Below, in pieces: positions 17,354 to 26,214 of a DNA stretch of 64,000 nucleotides (position 1 is its first letter; every line of letters begins with the position of its first letter). Source of the stretch: Corallincola platygyrae (GTDB taxonomy: Bacteria > Pseudomonadota > Gammaproteobacteria > Enterobacterales > Neiellaceae); assembly GCF_039544265.1 (NCBI RefSeq), contig NZ_BAABLI010000007.1, positions 165,304 to 229,303 of the forward strand. The letters run 5' to 3'. The position numbers and the translations under genes are program-made. The notes below the pieces were generated by a model. It made no database searches. It worked only from the letters and a program-made list of their open reading frames with translations, and was not told the origin of the DNA.

Positions 17354-17492
17354 CTAACCAGTGAATTTCACTACTATGAAATCTATTTATAGTGTTTTTA
17401 CACGTTATTAACAAGTTATTTGGAGAAACATTTTTTGAATTCGAATTTATACTTTGATCTGTCTCAACTAGCTTCTTCAGATAGGTTAAAAA
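17354..17492. promoter_or_regulatory. lrp-ald divergent control region
   Basis: A 139-bp AT-rich stretch between two divergent starts. It must hold both promoters and very likely Lrp binding sites, because Lrp prefers AT-rich bent DNA. I could not define individual boxes with confidence. Confidence 0.5.
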
Positions 17493-18605
17493 ATGATCGT
17501 CGGTATACCAAAAGAGATTAAAAACAATGAGTTCCGTGTTGCTATGACACCGGCAGGTGTAGCGGAACTGGTTAAAAACAACCACAAAGTTGTGGTTGAA
17601 ACTCAAGCCGGAGTGGGCAGCGGATTCGCTGATGAAGATTATGTTTCTGCTGGCGCAGAGATTTTGCCTACCGCTGAAGCAGTGTTTTCCACTGCCAAGA
17701 TGATCGTAAAGGTTAAAGAGCCACAAGCTATCGAGCGTGCGCGCCTGAACAAAGAGCACACGCTCTTTACCTACCTGCACCTGGCACCAGATCCTGAGCA
17801 GACGGCAGATCTGGTTAACTCAGAAGCCACCTGTATCGCTTACGAAACAGTGACTGATGACCTGGGCCGTTTACCTTTGCTGGCGCCAATGTCTGAAGTG
17901 GCTGGCCGTATGTCTATCCAAGCTGGTGCCTATGCCCTGGAAAAATCTCGTGCCGGTCGTGGAATGTTGCTCGGTGGCGTTCCGGGTGTAAGCCCTGCCA
18001 AAGTAGTTGTGATTGGTGGCGGCGTTGTTGGCCGTAATGCTGCGCAAATGGCAGTCGGCATGGGTGCCGACGTAACCGTACTGGACCGCAGCATTGACGT
18101 ACTGCGCGCCATCGACGCCGAGTTTAACGGCCGAGTGAAGACTGTTTTCTCTACTGCTTTAGCACTGGAAGAACAGGTATTAGCAGCGGATCTGGTAGTA
18201 GGTAGTGTACTGGTTCCTGGTGCTGCAGCACCTAAGCTGGTCACCAAAGAGATGGTTAGCCGCATGAAAGCCGGTGCCGCTGTCGTTGACGTAGCAATTG
18301 ACCAGGGTGGCTGTTTTGAAACTGCCAAAGCCACCACGCACGCCGAACCCACTTACATTGTTGATGACGTAGTGCACTATTGTGTCGCCAACATGCCAGG
18401 CGCGGTTGCTCGCACCAGTACATACGCCCTGAGCAACGCTACCCTGCCCTATATCATCAAGCTGGCAAACATGGGTGCCGAAGACGCTCTGAAGGCAGAC
18501 AAACACCTGTTGGAAGGCCTGAACGTGCGCCATGGCAAGGTGACCTGTCAGTCAGTTGCGGAAGAGTTGGGCTACGATTTTGTGCCTGCCCTTGAAACGC
18601 TGTGA
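17493..18605 (+). CDS. ald: alanine dehydrogenase
   Basis: The 370-residue enzyme interconverts L-alanine and pyruvate with NAD and ammonia. The N-terminus MIVGIPKEIKNNEFRVA is diagnostic. Catalytic Lys75 (KVKEP) and His96 (YLHLAP) are present, and the Rossmann NAD site reads VIGGGVVGRNAA. Length is exactly that of the family (about 371). Its neighbour is a divergent Lrp-type regulator, consistent with alanine-inducible use of alanine as carbon and nitrogen source. Confidence 0.97.
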   Translation: MIVGIPKEIKNNEFRVAMTPAGVAELVKNNHKVVVETQAGVGSGFADEDYVSAGAEILPTAEAVFSTAKMIVKVKEPQAIERARLNKEHTLFTYLHLAPDPEQTADLVNSEATCIAYETVTDDLGRLPLLAPMSEVAGRMSIQAGAYALEKSRAGRGMLLGGVPGVSPAKVVVIGGGVVGRNAAQMAVGMGADVTVLDRSIDVLRAIDAEFNGRVKTVFSTALALEEQVLAADLVVGSVLVPGAAAPKLVTKEMVSRMKAGAAVVDVAIDQGGCFETAKATTHAEPTYIVDDVVHYCVANMPGAVARTSTYALSNATLPYIIKLANMGAEDALKADKHLLEGLNVRHGKVTCQSVAEELGYDFVPALETL

Positions 18606-18643
18606 TCACGTCTACATATAGCAACTAAGACTTTACCCTTATC

Positions 18644-18671
18644 AGGGGGCTCGATATTATCGGCCCCCTTT
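18644..18671 (+). terminator. terminator of ald
   Basis: Stem AGGGGGC/GCCCCCT with a 12-nt loop and a short T run, 38 bp past the ald stop. Confidence 0.75.
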
Positions 18672-18714
18672 ATTGATACCAATTCTCGGTTTTAAACCCG
18701 ATGCGGAGAGCAGC

Positions 18715-19665
18715 ATGAGTGACGTGAAACACGCCCGCCTCCTGATCTTAGGCTCTGGCCCAGCAGGATACACAGCCGCTGTATATGCAGCGCGCGCTAA
18801 TCTTAACCCCGTCCTGATCACAGGTATGCAGCAAGGTGGTCAGCTGACCACGACCACGGAAGTGGAAAACTGGCCTGGTGATCCTAAAGATCTGACGGGC
18901 CCTGCGCTGATGGAGCGTATGCGTGAGCATGCTGAAGCATTCAACACCGAGATTATCTTCGATCATATTCATACTGCGGAACTGACTGAACGCCCTTTCA
19001 AGCTGACAGGCGACACTGGCAGCTACACCTGTGATGCACTTATCATCTGTACTGGCGCATCTGCTATGTACCTGGGCCTGCCTTCTGAGGAAGCTTTCCA
19101 AGGCCGTGGTGTATCCGCCTGTGCAACCTGTGATGGTTTCTTCTACCGCAACCAGAAAGTTGCCGTGGTTGGTGGTGGTAACACCGCTGTTGAAGAAGCA
19201 CTCTACCTGTCAAACATCGCAGCTGAAGTTCATCTGATTCACCGCCGCGACCAGTTCCGTTCAGAGAAAATTCTGACCGACCGACTGATGCAGAAAGTGG
19301 AAGAAGGCAATATCGTGCTTCACCTGGATCGCACACTGGACGAAGTTTTGGGTGATGATATGGGCGTTACAGGCGTTCGTATTAAAGATACCAAGTCTGA
19401 TGCCACCGAAGAGCTCGAACTGCAAGGTGTATTTATTGCGATTGGCCACAAGCCAAATACCGACCTTTTCGCTGGTCAGTTAGACATGAAAGATGGCTAC
19501 CTGAAGGTTGAAAGCGGTACCGAAGGCAACGCGACACAAACCAGTATTGAAGGTGTGTTCGCCGCGGGTGACGTTATGGACCATATCTATCGTCAGGCTA
19601 TTACCTCTGCCGGTACAGGTTGTATGGCGGCACTGGACGCTGAAAGGTACCTGGACGCTCAATAA
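18715..19665 (+). CDS. trxB: thioredoxin-disulfide reductase
   Basis: A 316-residue flavoprotein that reduces thioredoxin with NADPH. The FAD motif LILGSGPAGYTAAVYAAR lies at the N-terminus, the redox pair is in ACATCDGF, the NADPH motif is VVGGGNTAVEEA and the second FAD motif is GVFAAGDVMD. I start at the ATG at 18715 (MSDVKHARL), preceded by a purine-rich GCGGAGAGC. An ATG 42 bp upstream is in frame but would add a non-conserved extension that begins just after the ald terminator. Confidence 0.96.
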   Translation: MSDVKHARLLILGSGPAGYTAAVYAARANLNPVLITGMQQGGQLTTTTEVENWPGDPKDLTGPALMERMREHAEAFNTEIIFDHIHTAELTERPFKLTGDTGSYTCDALIICTGASAMYLGLPSEEAFQGRGVSACATCDGFFYRNQKVAVVGGGNTAVEEALYLSNIAAEVHLIHRRDQFRSEKILTDRLMQKVEEGNIVLHLDRTLDEVLGDDMGVTGVRIKDTKSDATEELELQGVFIAIGHKPNTDLFAGQLDMKDGYLKVESGTEGNATQTSIEGVFAAGDVMDHIYRQAITSAGTGCMAALDAERYLDAQ

Positions 19666-19688
19666 CCCATTAGTGTCATATTAATCTC

Positions 19689-19717
19689 AAAGCCCGGCTC
19701 GACCGGGCTTTCGTTTT
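19689..19717 (+). terminator. terminator of trxB
   Basis: Stem AAAGCCCGG/CCGGGCTTT, 5-nt loop and a following T-rich tract, 24 bp past the trxB stop. Confidence 0.88.
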
Positions 19718-19762
19718 TGTTAAGCTTTATAAAGGCTAAGTCGTTTCCGCTGCAAAGGTGAT

Positions 19763-20497
19763 ATGACCCAGTTTCTTACCGAACTCGATACTGCGACAAC
19801 CATATTCCCGCCAACCGAATATGCACTGTCAGAGCCCAACGGGTTGCTGGCCATCGGTGGTGATCTTTCCGCAGATAGACTCAAGCGGGCGTATCAGTCC
19901 GGTATCTTCCCCTGGTTCTCAGAAGAGGATCCCCTACTGTGGTGGTCTCCCGATCCTCGCTGTGTCTTTGATATCGCCAGCTTTCGCGTGTCCCGAAGCC
20001 TGAAAAAGAGCCTGAGGCGCTGCGGTTATACAATCTCAGTGAACAGAGCGTTTGATGAAGTGGTAGCGGGCTGTGCCGGTCCTAGAGAGCAAGAGTCCGG
20101 CACATGGATCTTACCGGAAATGGCCCATGCTTATGGCGAATTACATCGTCAGGGAGCCGCCCACTCCATTGAAGTTTGGGCCGGTGAAACCTTGGTAGGA
20201 GGCTTGTACGGTGTTTGCAGCGGTCGTCAGTTTTCAGGGGAGTCGATGTTTTTTCGACAAACAGACGCCAGTAAGGTCGCGCTCACAGGGCTCGTAGCAC
20301 TATTACACAGTACAGGAGCGCGCTGGATCGATTGCCAAATTGCTAATCCCCATTTGATCTCACTTGGCGCAATCGAAGTACCCAGAAAACAATATATCGA
20401 ACAGCTGAATTTAGAGATTTGCACGGTACTGCCAGAAGAACATTGGGTAGCACGGGACATTACAGGATTAGTAAGCGACTATGCCGGAATCAATTAG
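19763..20497 (+). CDS. aat: leucyl/phenylalanyl-tRNA--protein transferase
   Basis: A 244-residue enzyme that adds Leu or Phe from charged tRNA to proteins with N-terminal Arg or Lys, making N-degrons read by ClpS-ClpAP. Family landmarks are clear: ALSEPNGLLAIGGDLS, GIFPWFSEEDPLLWWSPDPRCV, and SGESMFFR with DCQ further on. It overlaps the next gene by 17 bp. The whole N-end-rule set (aat, ate, clpS, clpA) is within 4.5 kb here. Confidence 0.97.
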   Translation: MTQFLTELDTATTIFPPTEYALSEPNGLLAIGGDLSADRLKRAYQSGIFPWFSEEDPLLWWSPDPRCVFDIASFRVSRSLKKSLRRCGYTISVNRAFDEVVAGCAGPREQESGTWILPEMAHAYGELHRQGAAHSIEVWAGETLVGGLYGVCSGRQFSGESMFFRQTDASKVALTGLVALLHSTGARWIDCQIANPHLISLGAIEVPRKQYIEQLNLEICTVLPEEHWVARDITGLVSDYAGIN

Positions 20498-21191
20498 TGT
20501 CCGACTTGGGATAACCCAAACCATCCCTTGCCAGTACATAGATGGCGAGTTTGAGCGATTGGTAGTTTTGGCTGCCGAAGAGATAGCGGACGACTTCAAA
20601 TACCGCCACTTGCTGGCGCACGGCTTTCGTCGCTGTGGTGACAGCCTGTACGCGCCCCACTGCCCCGAATGCAAAGCCTGTGTTCCCATTAGAATTCCAG
20701 TCCAGGATTTCAAGCCCTCACGAAGCCAGCGCCGTGTGCTTAATGCTGGAGATCGTGCTCTCACCATTGAAGTAATTGATCAATTGGATCGCTCAGCCGT
20801 CTACCCGCTCTATAAACGGTATGTAGAGATCCGTCATGCTGAGAGCAGCATGAATCCAGTAAGTTATGAGCAGTATGAAAATTTCTTGTTCAGCCATTGG
20901 CACCAACCCAAATACCTGTGCCTCTATGATGAAAAAACACTGGTGGGTATTGCCGTTACCGACTATCTGGAAGACTCACTCTCTGCGGTGTACACCTTTT
21001 TTGAGCCCGAGTACGACAAGCTTTCCTTAGGCACTTATGCCCTGTTAAAGCAGATTGAGTTCGCCAAATCAGAACAAAAACCGTTTCTTTATCTTGGGTT
21101 TCAAATAGATAAATGTGCCGCGATGAACTATAAAACTCGCTATAAACCCTATCAGATGCTGGAAAATGGGCATTGGAATCAATATGAGTAA
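20481..21191 (+). CDS. bpt: aspartate/glutamate leucyltransferase (Bpt/Ate-type)
   Basis: A 236-residue arginyltransferase-like enzyme. Bacterial members transfer Leu to N-terminal Asp or Glu, feeding the ClpS pathway. The N-terminal Cys-rich signature CPECKACVPIRIPV and the C-terminal LGFQIDKCAAMNYKTRYKPYQ are diagnostic. The start overlaps the end of aat, so the pair is translationally coupled. Often annotated ate. Confidence 0.95.
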   Translation: MPESISVRLGITQTIPCQYIDGEFERLVVLAAEEIADDFKYRHLLAHGFRRCGDSLYAPHCPECKACVPIRIPVQDFKPSRSQRRVLNAGDRALTIEVIDQLDRSAVYPLYKRYVEIRHAESSMNPVSYEQYENFLFSHWHQPKYLCLYDEKTLVGIAVTDYLEDSLSAVYTFFEPEYDKLSLGTYALLKQIEFAKSEQKPFLYLGFQIDKCAAMNYKTRYKPYQMLENGHWNQYE

Positions 21192-21271
21192 GGGTTCTTC
21201 TTTACACACTGGACAAATTTCGGCAAAATTCCGCGGTCTAAAATTTGGGCGTTAACAGGAATCTCTACTAG

Positions 21272-21490
21272 ATGGCGAAAGAAGACAACATTGAAATGCA
21301 GGGCACTGTGTTGGAAACCCTTCCAAACACCATGTTCCGTGTAGAATTAGAAAACGGACATGTGGTCACTGCCCACATTAGCGGCAAAATGCGCAAGAAC
21401 TATATCCGTATTTTGACCGGGGACAAAGTGACTGTGCAGCTGACTCCCTACGACCTCTCTAAAGGACGTATCGTCTTCCGCGCCCGTTAA
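21272..21490 (+). CDS. infA: translation initiation factor IF-1
   Basis: A 72-residue S1/OB-fold protein occupying the ribosomal A site during initiation. The sequence MAKEDNIEMQGTV and HISGKMRKNYIRILTGD matches IF-1 end to end. It follows ate by 80 bp and ends at its own terminator. Confidence 0.98.
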   Translation: MAKEDNIEMQGTVLETLPNTMFRVELENGHVVTAHISGKMRKNYIRILTGDKVTVQLTPYDLSKGRIVFRAR

Positions 21491-21526
21491 GCGCCAGGAA
21501 GCTTCAATGCTTCTTAAAGAATATGA

Positions 21527-21558
21527 AAAAGCCCGGAACATTCCGGGCTTTTGCTTTT
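21527..21558 (+). terminator. terminator of infA (shared with clpA)
   Basis: Stem AAAAGCCCGGAA with its complement and a 2-nt centre, T-rich tail; it lies between the convergent infA and clpA genes. Confidence 0.9.
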
Positions 21559-21579
21559 GTATCGTGATTGAACGTTTAA

Positions 21580-23853
21580 CTAAGCTGGGCAGGCTTCATC
21601 TTCACCGCAAAAAGCCATATCCAATTCATCACTTTTCACCGTCACTTTGACACTGCCGCCAGCGGCAAGCTCGCCAAACAACAGCTCTGAGGCCAACGGC
21701 TTCTTCAGTTGCTCCTGGATCAAGCGCGCCATTGGGCGAGCCCCCATCGCTTTGTCGTAGCCTTTTTTGGCGAGCCACAAACGCGCTTCCTCACTGACTT
21801 CCAGAGATACACGCTTGTCATCCAATTGCGCTTGCAGTTCGACAATAAACTTATCGACGACCTGTTGGATCACCTCTTCGCTCAAGTGGTTGAACCAAAC
21901 TACGTTGTCCAGGCGGTTTCTGAATTCAGGAGTAAACACACGGTTAATTTCAGATTTACCATCGAACGAGTTGTCCTGCTGCTTGAACCCAATAGAGGTT
22001 CGTTCAGTCTCTCGTACACCGGCATTAGTCGTCATTACCAGAATGACATTACGGAAGTCTGCTTTACGTCCGTTGTTATCCGTCAGGGTTCCGTTATCCA
22101 TTACCTGCAGCAGCAGGTTATAGACATCCTGATGCGCTTTTTCTATTTCATCGAGCAGCACTACGCTATGGGGGTTTTTTAGTACCGCATCGGTCAGCAA
22201 ACCACCTTGGTCATAACCTACATAGCCCGGAGGCGCACCAATCAGGCGGCTGACCGCATGGCGCTCCATATACTCAGACATATCAAAACGAATAAGCTCA
22301 ACGCCCATGGCTTTCGCCAGCTGCTGAGTTACCTCTGTTTTACCCACCCCAGTGGGCCCTGCAAACAGGAAACAACCAACAGGTTTTCGATCATTACCCA
22401 AGCCTGCGCGAGCCAGTTGGATAGACTCAGATAGCACATCGATCGCCTCATCCTGTCCAAACACCACCATCTTGAGGTTGGTATCTAGGTTTTTAAGCAG
22501 ATCTTTATCTGAACGGGTCACCGTTTTCTGTGGGATACGAGCTATACGCGCAACAATATCTTCGATGTCATGCACACCGATGGTTTTCTTGCGTTTACCC
22601 TGCGGGGTTAATCTCAGTCGCGCTCCCGCTTCATCAATCACATCAATCGCTTTATCTGGCAGATGACGTTCATTGATGTATTTAGCTGAAAGCTCAGCGG
22701 CTGCTCGCAATGAACCAACGGTATACCTTACCCCATGGTGCTCTTCGTAGCGCGATTTGAGACCTTTCAGGATCTTGGTGGTCTCTTCGACACTCGGCTC
22801 GAGTACGTCGATCTTCTGGAAGCGACGAACTAACGCGCGATCTTTCTCAAACACACCGCGGAACTCTTGGTATGTCGTAGACCCTATGCAGCGCAGGCTA
22901 CCACCAGACAACAGCGGCTTAATCAGGTTGGAGGCGTCCATCATGCCACCAGAGGCCGCACCCGCACCTATGATGGTATGGATTTCGTCGATAAACAGAA
23001 TGGCACCGGGATCTTTGCGAAGCTCTTTTAGCACTGATTTAAACCGCTTCTCAAAATCTCCGCGGTACTTGGTGCCTGCAAGCAAGGCCCCCATGTCCAA
23101 AGAGTAGATGGTGCTCTTCTCAATAACCTCGGGCACCTGGCCTTGCACAATGCGGTATGCCAGGCCTTCAGCGATAGCGGTTTTACCGACACCCGCTTCA
23201 CCCACAAGCAAGGGGTTATTCTTACGACGACGGCAAAGTACCTGAATGGTGCGCTCAAGTTCCTGGTTCCGGCCGATTAGCGGGTCAATATTGCCCTCTT
23301 CCGCCAGTTTGTTCAGGTTGGTGCAAAAACTTTCCAAGCGATTTTCTTCACTGGCACCCTCGCCTTCACTCTCACGTTCCTGGTCTATCTGAGGCTGATC
23401 AGGTCCTGAGTGTTGGTCGACCTTACTAATGCCGTGGGAAATAAAGTTCACGACATCCAGTCGGCTCACATCTTCTTTCTTCAGCAGATAAACCGCTTGG
23501 GATTCCTGTTCGGAAAAGATGGCCACCAGCACATTGGCACCACAGACTTCACTGGCACCAGAGCTTTGCACATGAAACACAGCACGTTGAAGCACGCGCT
23601 GAAAGCCAAGCGTGGGCTGCGTTTCCCGTTCACTATCGTGTTCAGGGATCAGCGGTGTTGTTTCGGCAATAAAACGAGTTAACTCACCTCTAAGCCTGTC
23701 GAGGCTAACGCCACAAGCAGATAGGGCCTCGGATGCAGACGGATTGTCCAGCAATGCCAACAGGAGATGTTCAACGGTCATGAATTCATGGCGATTCTCA
23801 CGCGCTTCGCGAAAGGCTCCGTTGAGCGATATCTCGAGGTCTTTGTTTAACAT
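21580..23853 (-). CDS. clpA: ATP-dependent Clp protease ATP-binding subunit ClpA
   Basis: A 757-residue Hsp100 unfoldase for ClpP. N-terminal double Clp-N domain (1-145) binds ClpS. Two AAA modules follow: Walker A GEAGVGKT in the first and GPTGVGKT in the second, each with a Walker B (ILFIDEIHT; VVLLDEIEKA). Length equals E. coli ClpA (758). It lies 48 bp downstream of clpS, its adaptor, forming a clpS-clpA operon. Confidence 0.97.
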   Translation of the reverse strand: MLNKDLEISLNGAFREARENRHEFMTVEHLLLALLDNPSASEALSACGVSLDRLRGELTRFIAETTPLIPEHDSERETQPTLGFQRVLQRAVFHVQSSGASEVCGANVLVAIFSEQESQAVYLLKKEDVSRLDVVNFISHGISKVDQHSGPDQPQIDQERESEGEGASEENRLESFCTNLNKLAEEGNIDPLIGRNQELERTIQVLCRRRKNNPLLVGEAGVGKTAIAEGLAYRIVQGQVPEVIEKSTIYSLDMGALLAGTKYRGDFEKRFKSVLKELRKDPGAILFIDEIHTIIGAGAASGGMMDASNLIKPLLSGGSLRCIGSTTYQEFRGVFEKDRALVRRFQKIDVLEPSVEETTKILKGLKSRYEEHHGVRYTVGSLRAAAELSAKYINERHLPDKAIDVIDEAGARLRLTPQGKRKKTIGVHDIEDIVARIARIPQKTVTRSDKDLLKNLDTNLKMVVFGQDEAIDVLSESIQLARAGLGNDRKPVGCFLFAGPTGVGKTEVTQQLAKAMGVELIRFDMSEYMERHAVSRLIGAPPGYVGYDQGGLLTDAVLKNPHSVVLLDEIEKAHQDVYNLLLQVMDNGTLTDNNGRKADFRNVILVMTTNAGVRETERTSIGFKQQDNSFDGKSEINRVFTPEFRNRLDNVVWFNHLSEEVIQQVVDKFIVELQAQLDDKRVSLEVSEEARLWLAKKGYDKAMGARPMARLIQEQLKKPLASELLFGELAAGGSVKVTVKSDELDMAFCGEDEACPA

Positions 23854-23901
23854 CGGCGTACCTCACATTGAGTTAGAAAACTCGCTACCACCGGCAGCGA
23901 C

Positions 23902-24222
23902 TTAAGCCTTCTCCATTGAGCATAGCAAGGGGTGCTCATGCTGTCTGGCGTAACTGTTGACCTGTTCAACTTTTGTTTCAGCTATCTCGGCGGTGAACAC
24001 ACCACACACGCCTTTACCTTTGTAGTGCACGGAGAGCATCACTTCAGTTGCCTGCTCAACATTTAAGTTGAAAAATCTCTGTAGAACCTCGACTACAAAG
24101 TCCATCGGAGTGTAGTCATCATTATTTAGGATCACCTTATACATCGGTGGCGGCTTAACCTTCGGTTTCGCCGTTACCACGTCTAACTCGTGATGGTGAT
24201 CTACCTGCTCGTCGTTACTCAT
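23902..24222 (-). CDS. clpS: Clp protease adaptor ClpS
   Basis: A 106-residue adaptor that recognises N-terminal Leu, Phe, Trp and Tyr and hands substrates to ClpAP. The core reads YKVILNNDDYTPMDFVVEVL, with the Asn-Asp-Asp N-degron pocket, and HYKGKGVCGVF. It precedes clpA and is divergent from the cold-shock gene. Confidence 0.97.
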   Translation of the reverse strand: MSNDEQVDHHHELDVVTAKPKVKPPPMYKVILNNDDYTPMDFVVEVLQRFFNLNVEQATEVMLSVHYKGKGVCGVFTAEIAETKVEQVNSYARQHEHPLLCSMEKA

Positions 24223-24458
24223 AATTTCAATATTAGTACGTCTCTGATACGCCGCGAATTGATATCAAGTTCAAATGATAAATTCACTACGCGTCTTAAA
24301 AAAAACCAGTCAAAGCCTTGACTGCCATGTCAGATCGACTATTTTTTGACACTGGTAGTCGGTGTTTAATGTCTCATATATATGGGCATAGTGAAAACAT
24401 CACAACCGTAAGTTCAAGGAGTTCAAGTCTTAAGGAAGTGAGGTAAGGAAGTAGATTT

Positions 24459-24674
24459 ATGGCAACGGGTACAGTTAAGTGGTTCAACAATGCCAAGGGA
24501 TTTGGCTTTATCGTGCCAGATGACGGCGGTGAAGACGTATTTGCGCATTATTCAACAATCGAAATGGAAGGCTATCGTACACTTAAAGCAGGCCAGCCTG
24601 TTGAGTTCGAACTTCATGAAGGCCCCAAGGGGATGCACGCTCATGACATCAAGCTTAACGACAGCTCTAAGTAG
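24459..24674 (+). CDS. cspD: cold-shock-domain protein, CspD type
   Basis: A 71-residue single OB-fold protein with RNP1 (KGFGFIVPD) and RNP2 (DVFAHYS) nucleic-acid-binding motifs. The position divergent from clpS is the classical location of cspD, which binds single-stranded DNA and slows replication in stationary phase. A long 5' leader (about 230 bp to clpS) is present, usual for csp genes. Confidence 0.93.
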   Translation: MATGTVKWFNNAKGFGFIVPDDGGEDVFAHYSTIEMEGYRTLKAGQPVEFELHEGPKGMHAHDIKLNDSSK

Positions 24675-24702
24675 TCGGTAACTGATTCGATTAGAGAAGA
24701 GG

Positions 24703-24730
24703 AGCAGGCTCAGGCCTGCTTTTTTCTTTT
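24703..24730 (+). terminator. terminator of cspD
   Basis: Stem AGCAGGC/GCCTGCT, 4-nt loop, long T/C tract. It lies 28 bp past the stop. Confidence 0.9.
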
Positions 24731-24740
24731 TAACAGAAAA

Positions 24741-24825
24741 CGTCGCTCCTGTGCATTTGCATGCCCCACGAAGTGCTTTGGGTACCATGCACCCGCGACA
24801 TACCGTACTTCCTGTACATAAAAAA
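24741..24825 (-). repeat. 85-bp dispersed repeat, copy 1
   Basis: Read on the minus strand this segment begins in the T-tract of the icd terminator and runs ATGTACAGGA ... GCGGGTGCATGGTACCC ... CACTTCGTGGGG ... GGAGCGACG. It matches 79 of 85 positions of the plus-strand segment 30778-30862. It contains GGTACC and GCATGC palindromes and a GTGCAT/ATGCAC inverted pair, so it may fold as RNA. It codes nothing convincing. Confidence 0.88.
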
Positions 24826-24850
24826 AAGCACCCAATTGGGTGCTTTTTTA
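24821..24850 (-). terminator. terminator of icd
   Basis: Stem AAAAAAGCACCC with its complement and an AATT loop, 20 bp beyond the icd stop on the minus strand. Its T-tract is continuous with repeat copy 1. Confidence 0.92.
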
Positions 24851-24869
24851 ATCGATGAATCACAACAAA

Positions 24870-26123
24870 TTACATGTTGTTGATGATCGCATCACCGAAC
24901 TCTGAGCACTTCAGCAAGGTTGCACCTTCCATCAGACGGTCAAAGTCATAAGTTACAGTCTTAGCAGCGATAGCGCCTTCCATGCCCTTCACTACCAGGT
25001 CAGCAGCTTCAGTCCAACCCAGATGACGCAGCATCATTTCGCCAGACAGGATCAGTGAACCAGGGTTAACTTTATCCTGACCTGCATATTTAGGAGCAGT
25101 ACCGTGGGTAGCCTCAAACAGAGCAACACCATCACCGATGTTAGCGCCAGGTGCAATACCGATGCCGCCAACCTGCGCCGCCAAAGCGTCAGAAACATAG
25201 TCACCGTTCAGGTTCAATGTAGCGATCACATCGTATTCAGCCGGACGCAGCAGGATCTGCTGCAGGAATGCATCAGCAATCACATCTTTAATAATGATAT
25301 CTTTGCCGTTGTTAGGGTTTTTGATTTTCACCCAAGGGCCGCCATCCAGCAGCTCGCCGCCGAAAGCTTCCAGAGCCAGTTCGTAGCCCCAGTCTTTGAA
25401 TGAACCTTCGGTAAATTTCATGATGTTGCCTTTGTGAACCAGAGTCACAGAGGGACGATCATTCTGGATTGCGTACTCGATAGCTGCTTTAACCAAGCGC
25501 TCAGTACCCGCCTTAGATACTGGCTTAACACCGATACCACAATTCTCAGGGAAACGGATCTTAGTTACGCCCATTTCGTTCTGCAGGAATGAGATAACTT
25601 TCTTAGCTTCGTCAGAATCGCCTTTGAATTCGATACCCGCGTAGATATCTTCCGAGTTCTCACGGAAAATCACCATGTCAGTCAGTTCAGGCTGCTTAAG
25701 AGGGCTTGGCGTACCTTCGTAGTAACGAACAGGACGCAGACAAGTGTACAGGTCAAGCAGTTGACGCAGAGCAACGTTCAAAGAACGGATACCGCCGCCT
25801 ACAGGTGTTGTCAAAGGACCTTTGATTGATACAACGTAGTCTTTTACCGCTTCCAGCGTTTCGTCTGGCAGCCATACGTCTTCGCCGTATACCTGAGTAG
25901 ATTTCTCACCGCAGTACACTTCCATCCAAGAAATCTTCTTGTCGCCGCCGTAAGCTTTTTCTACAGCCGCATCCAGAACTTTCTTCATTGGTGGGGTAAC
26001 GTCAACACCAATGCCGTCACCTTCGATGAATGGAATGATTGGGTTATTAGGAACGTTAAGGCTGCCATCGGCGTTTACTGTAATTTTTTGGCCGTCAGCA
26101 GGCACAACAATCTTACTTTCCAT
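24870..26123 (-). CDS. icd: isocitrate dehydrogenase [NADP]
   Basis: The 417-residue homodimeric enzyme oxidises isocitrate to 2-oxoglutarate in the TCA cycle. The phosphorylatable serine loop is present (GGGIRSLNVALRQ), as is the metal/substrate region (GNIMKFTEGSFKDWGYELA) and the NADP adenine site (GTAPKYAGQDKVNPGS). Length matches E. coli Icd (416). Divergent from rluE, as in E. coli. Confidence 0.98.
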   Translation of the reverse strand: MESKIVVPADGQKITVNADGSLNVPNNPIIPFIEGDGIGVDVTPPMKKVLDAAVEKAYGGDKKISWMEVYCGEKSTQVYGEDVWLPDETLEAVKDYVVSIKGPLTTPVGGGIRSLNVALRQLLDLYTCLRPVRYYEGTPSPLKQPELTDMVIFRENSEDIYAGIEFKGDSDEAKKVISFLQNEMGVTKIRFPENCGIGVKPVSKAGTERLVKAAIEYAIQNDRPSVTLVHKGNIMKFTEGSFKDWGYELALEAFGGELLDGGPWVKIKNPNNGKDIIIKDVIADAFLQQILLRPAEYDVIATLNLNGDYVSDALAAQVGGIGIAPGANIGDGVALFEATHGTAPKYAGQDKVNPGSLILSGEMMLRHLGWTEAADLVVKGMEGAIAAKTVTYDFDRLMEGATLLKCSEFGDAIINNM

Positions 26124-26214
26124 TTAGCTTCTCTCCTGGCCCTGTTAAACAGGGTTGGTGTTTTTAAAGTGGGGCCATCATAATGGATCGCCTCAAAGAT
26201 TCAAAGCGCCTACC

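Noticed and set aside
17334..17780. Minus-strand ORF over the lrp-ald control region
   Set aside because: Antisense to the start of ald; composition typical of non-coding frames.
24339..24385. Defined promoter boxes for cspD
   Set aside because: A TTGACA is present at 24346-24351, but no -10 box lies at a proper distance, so I do not call it.
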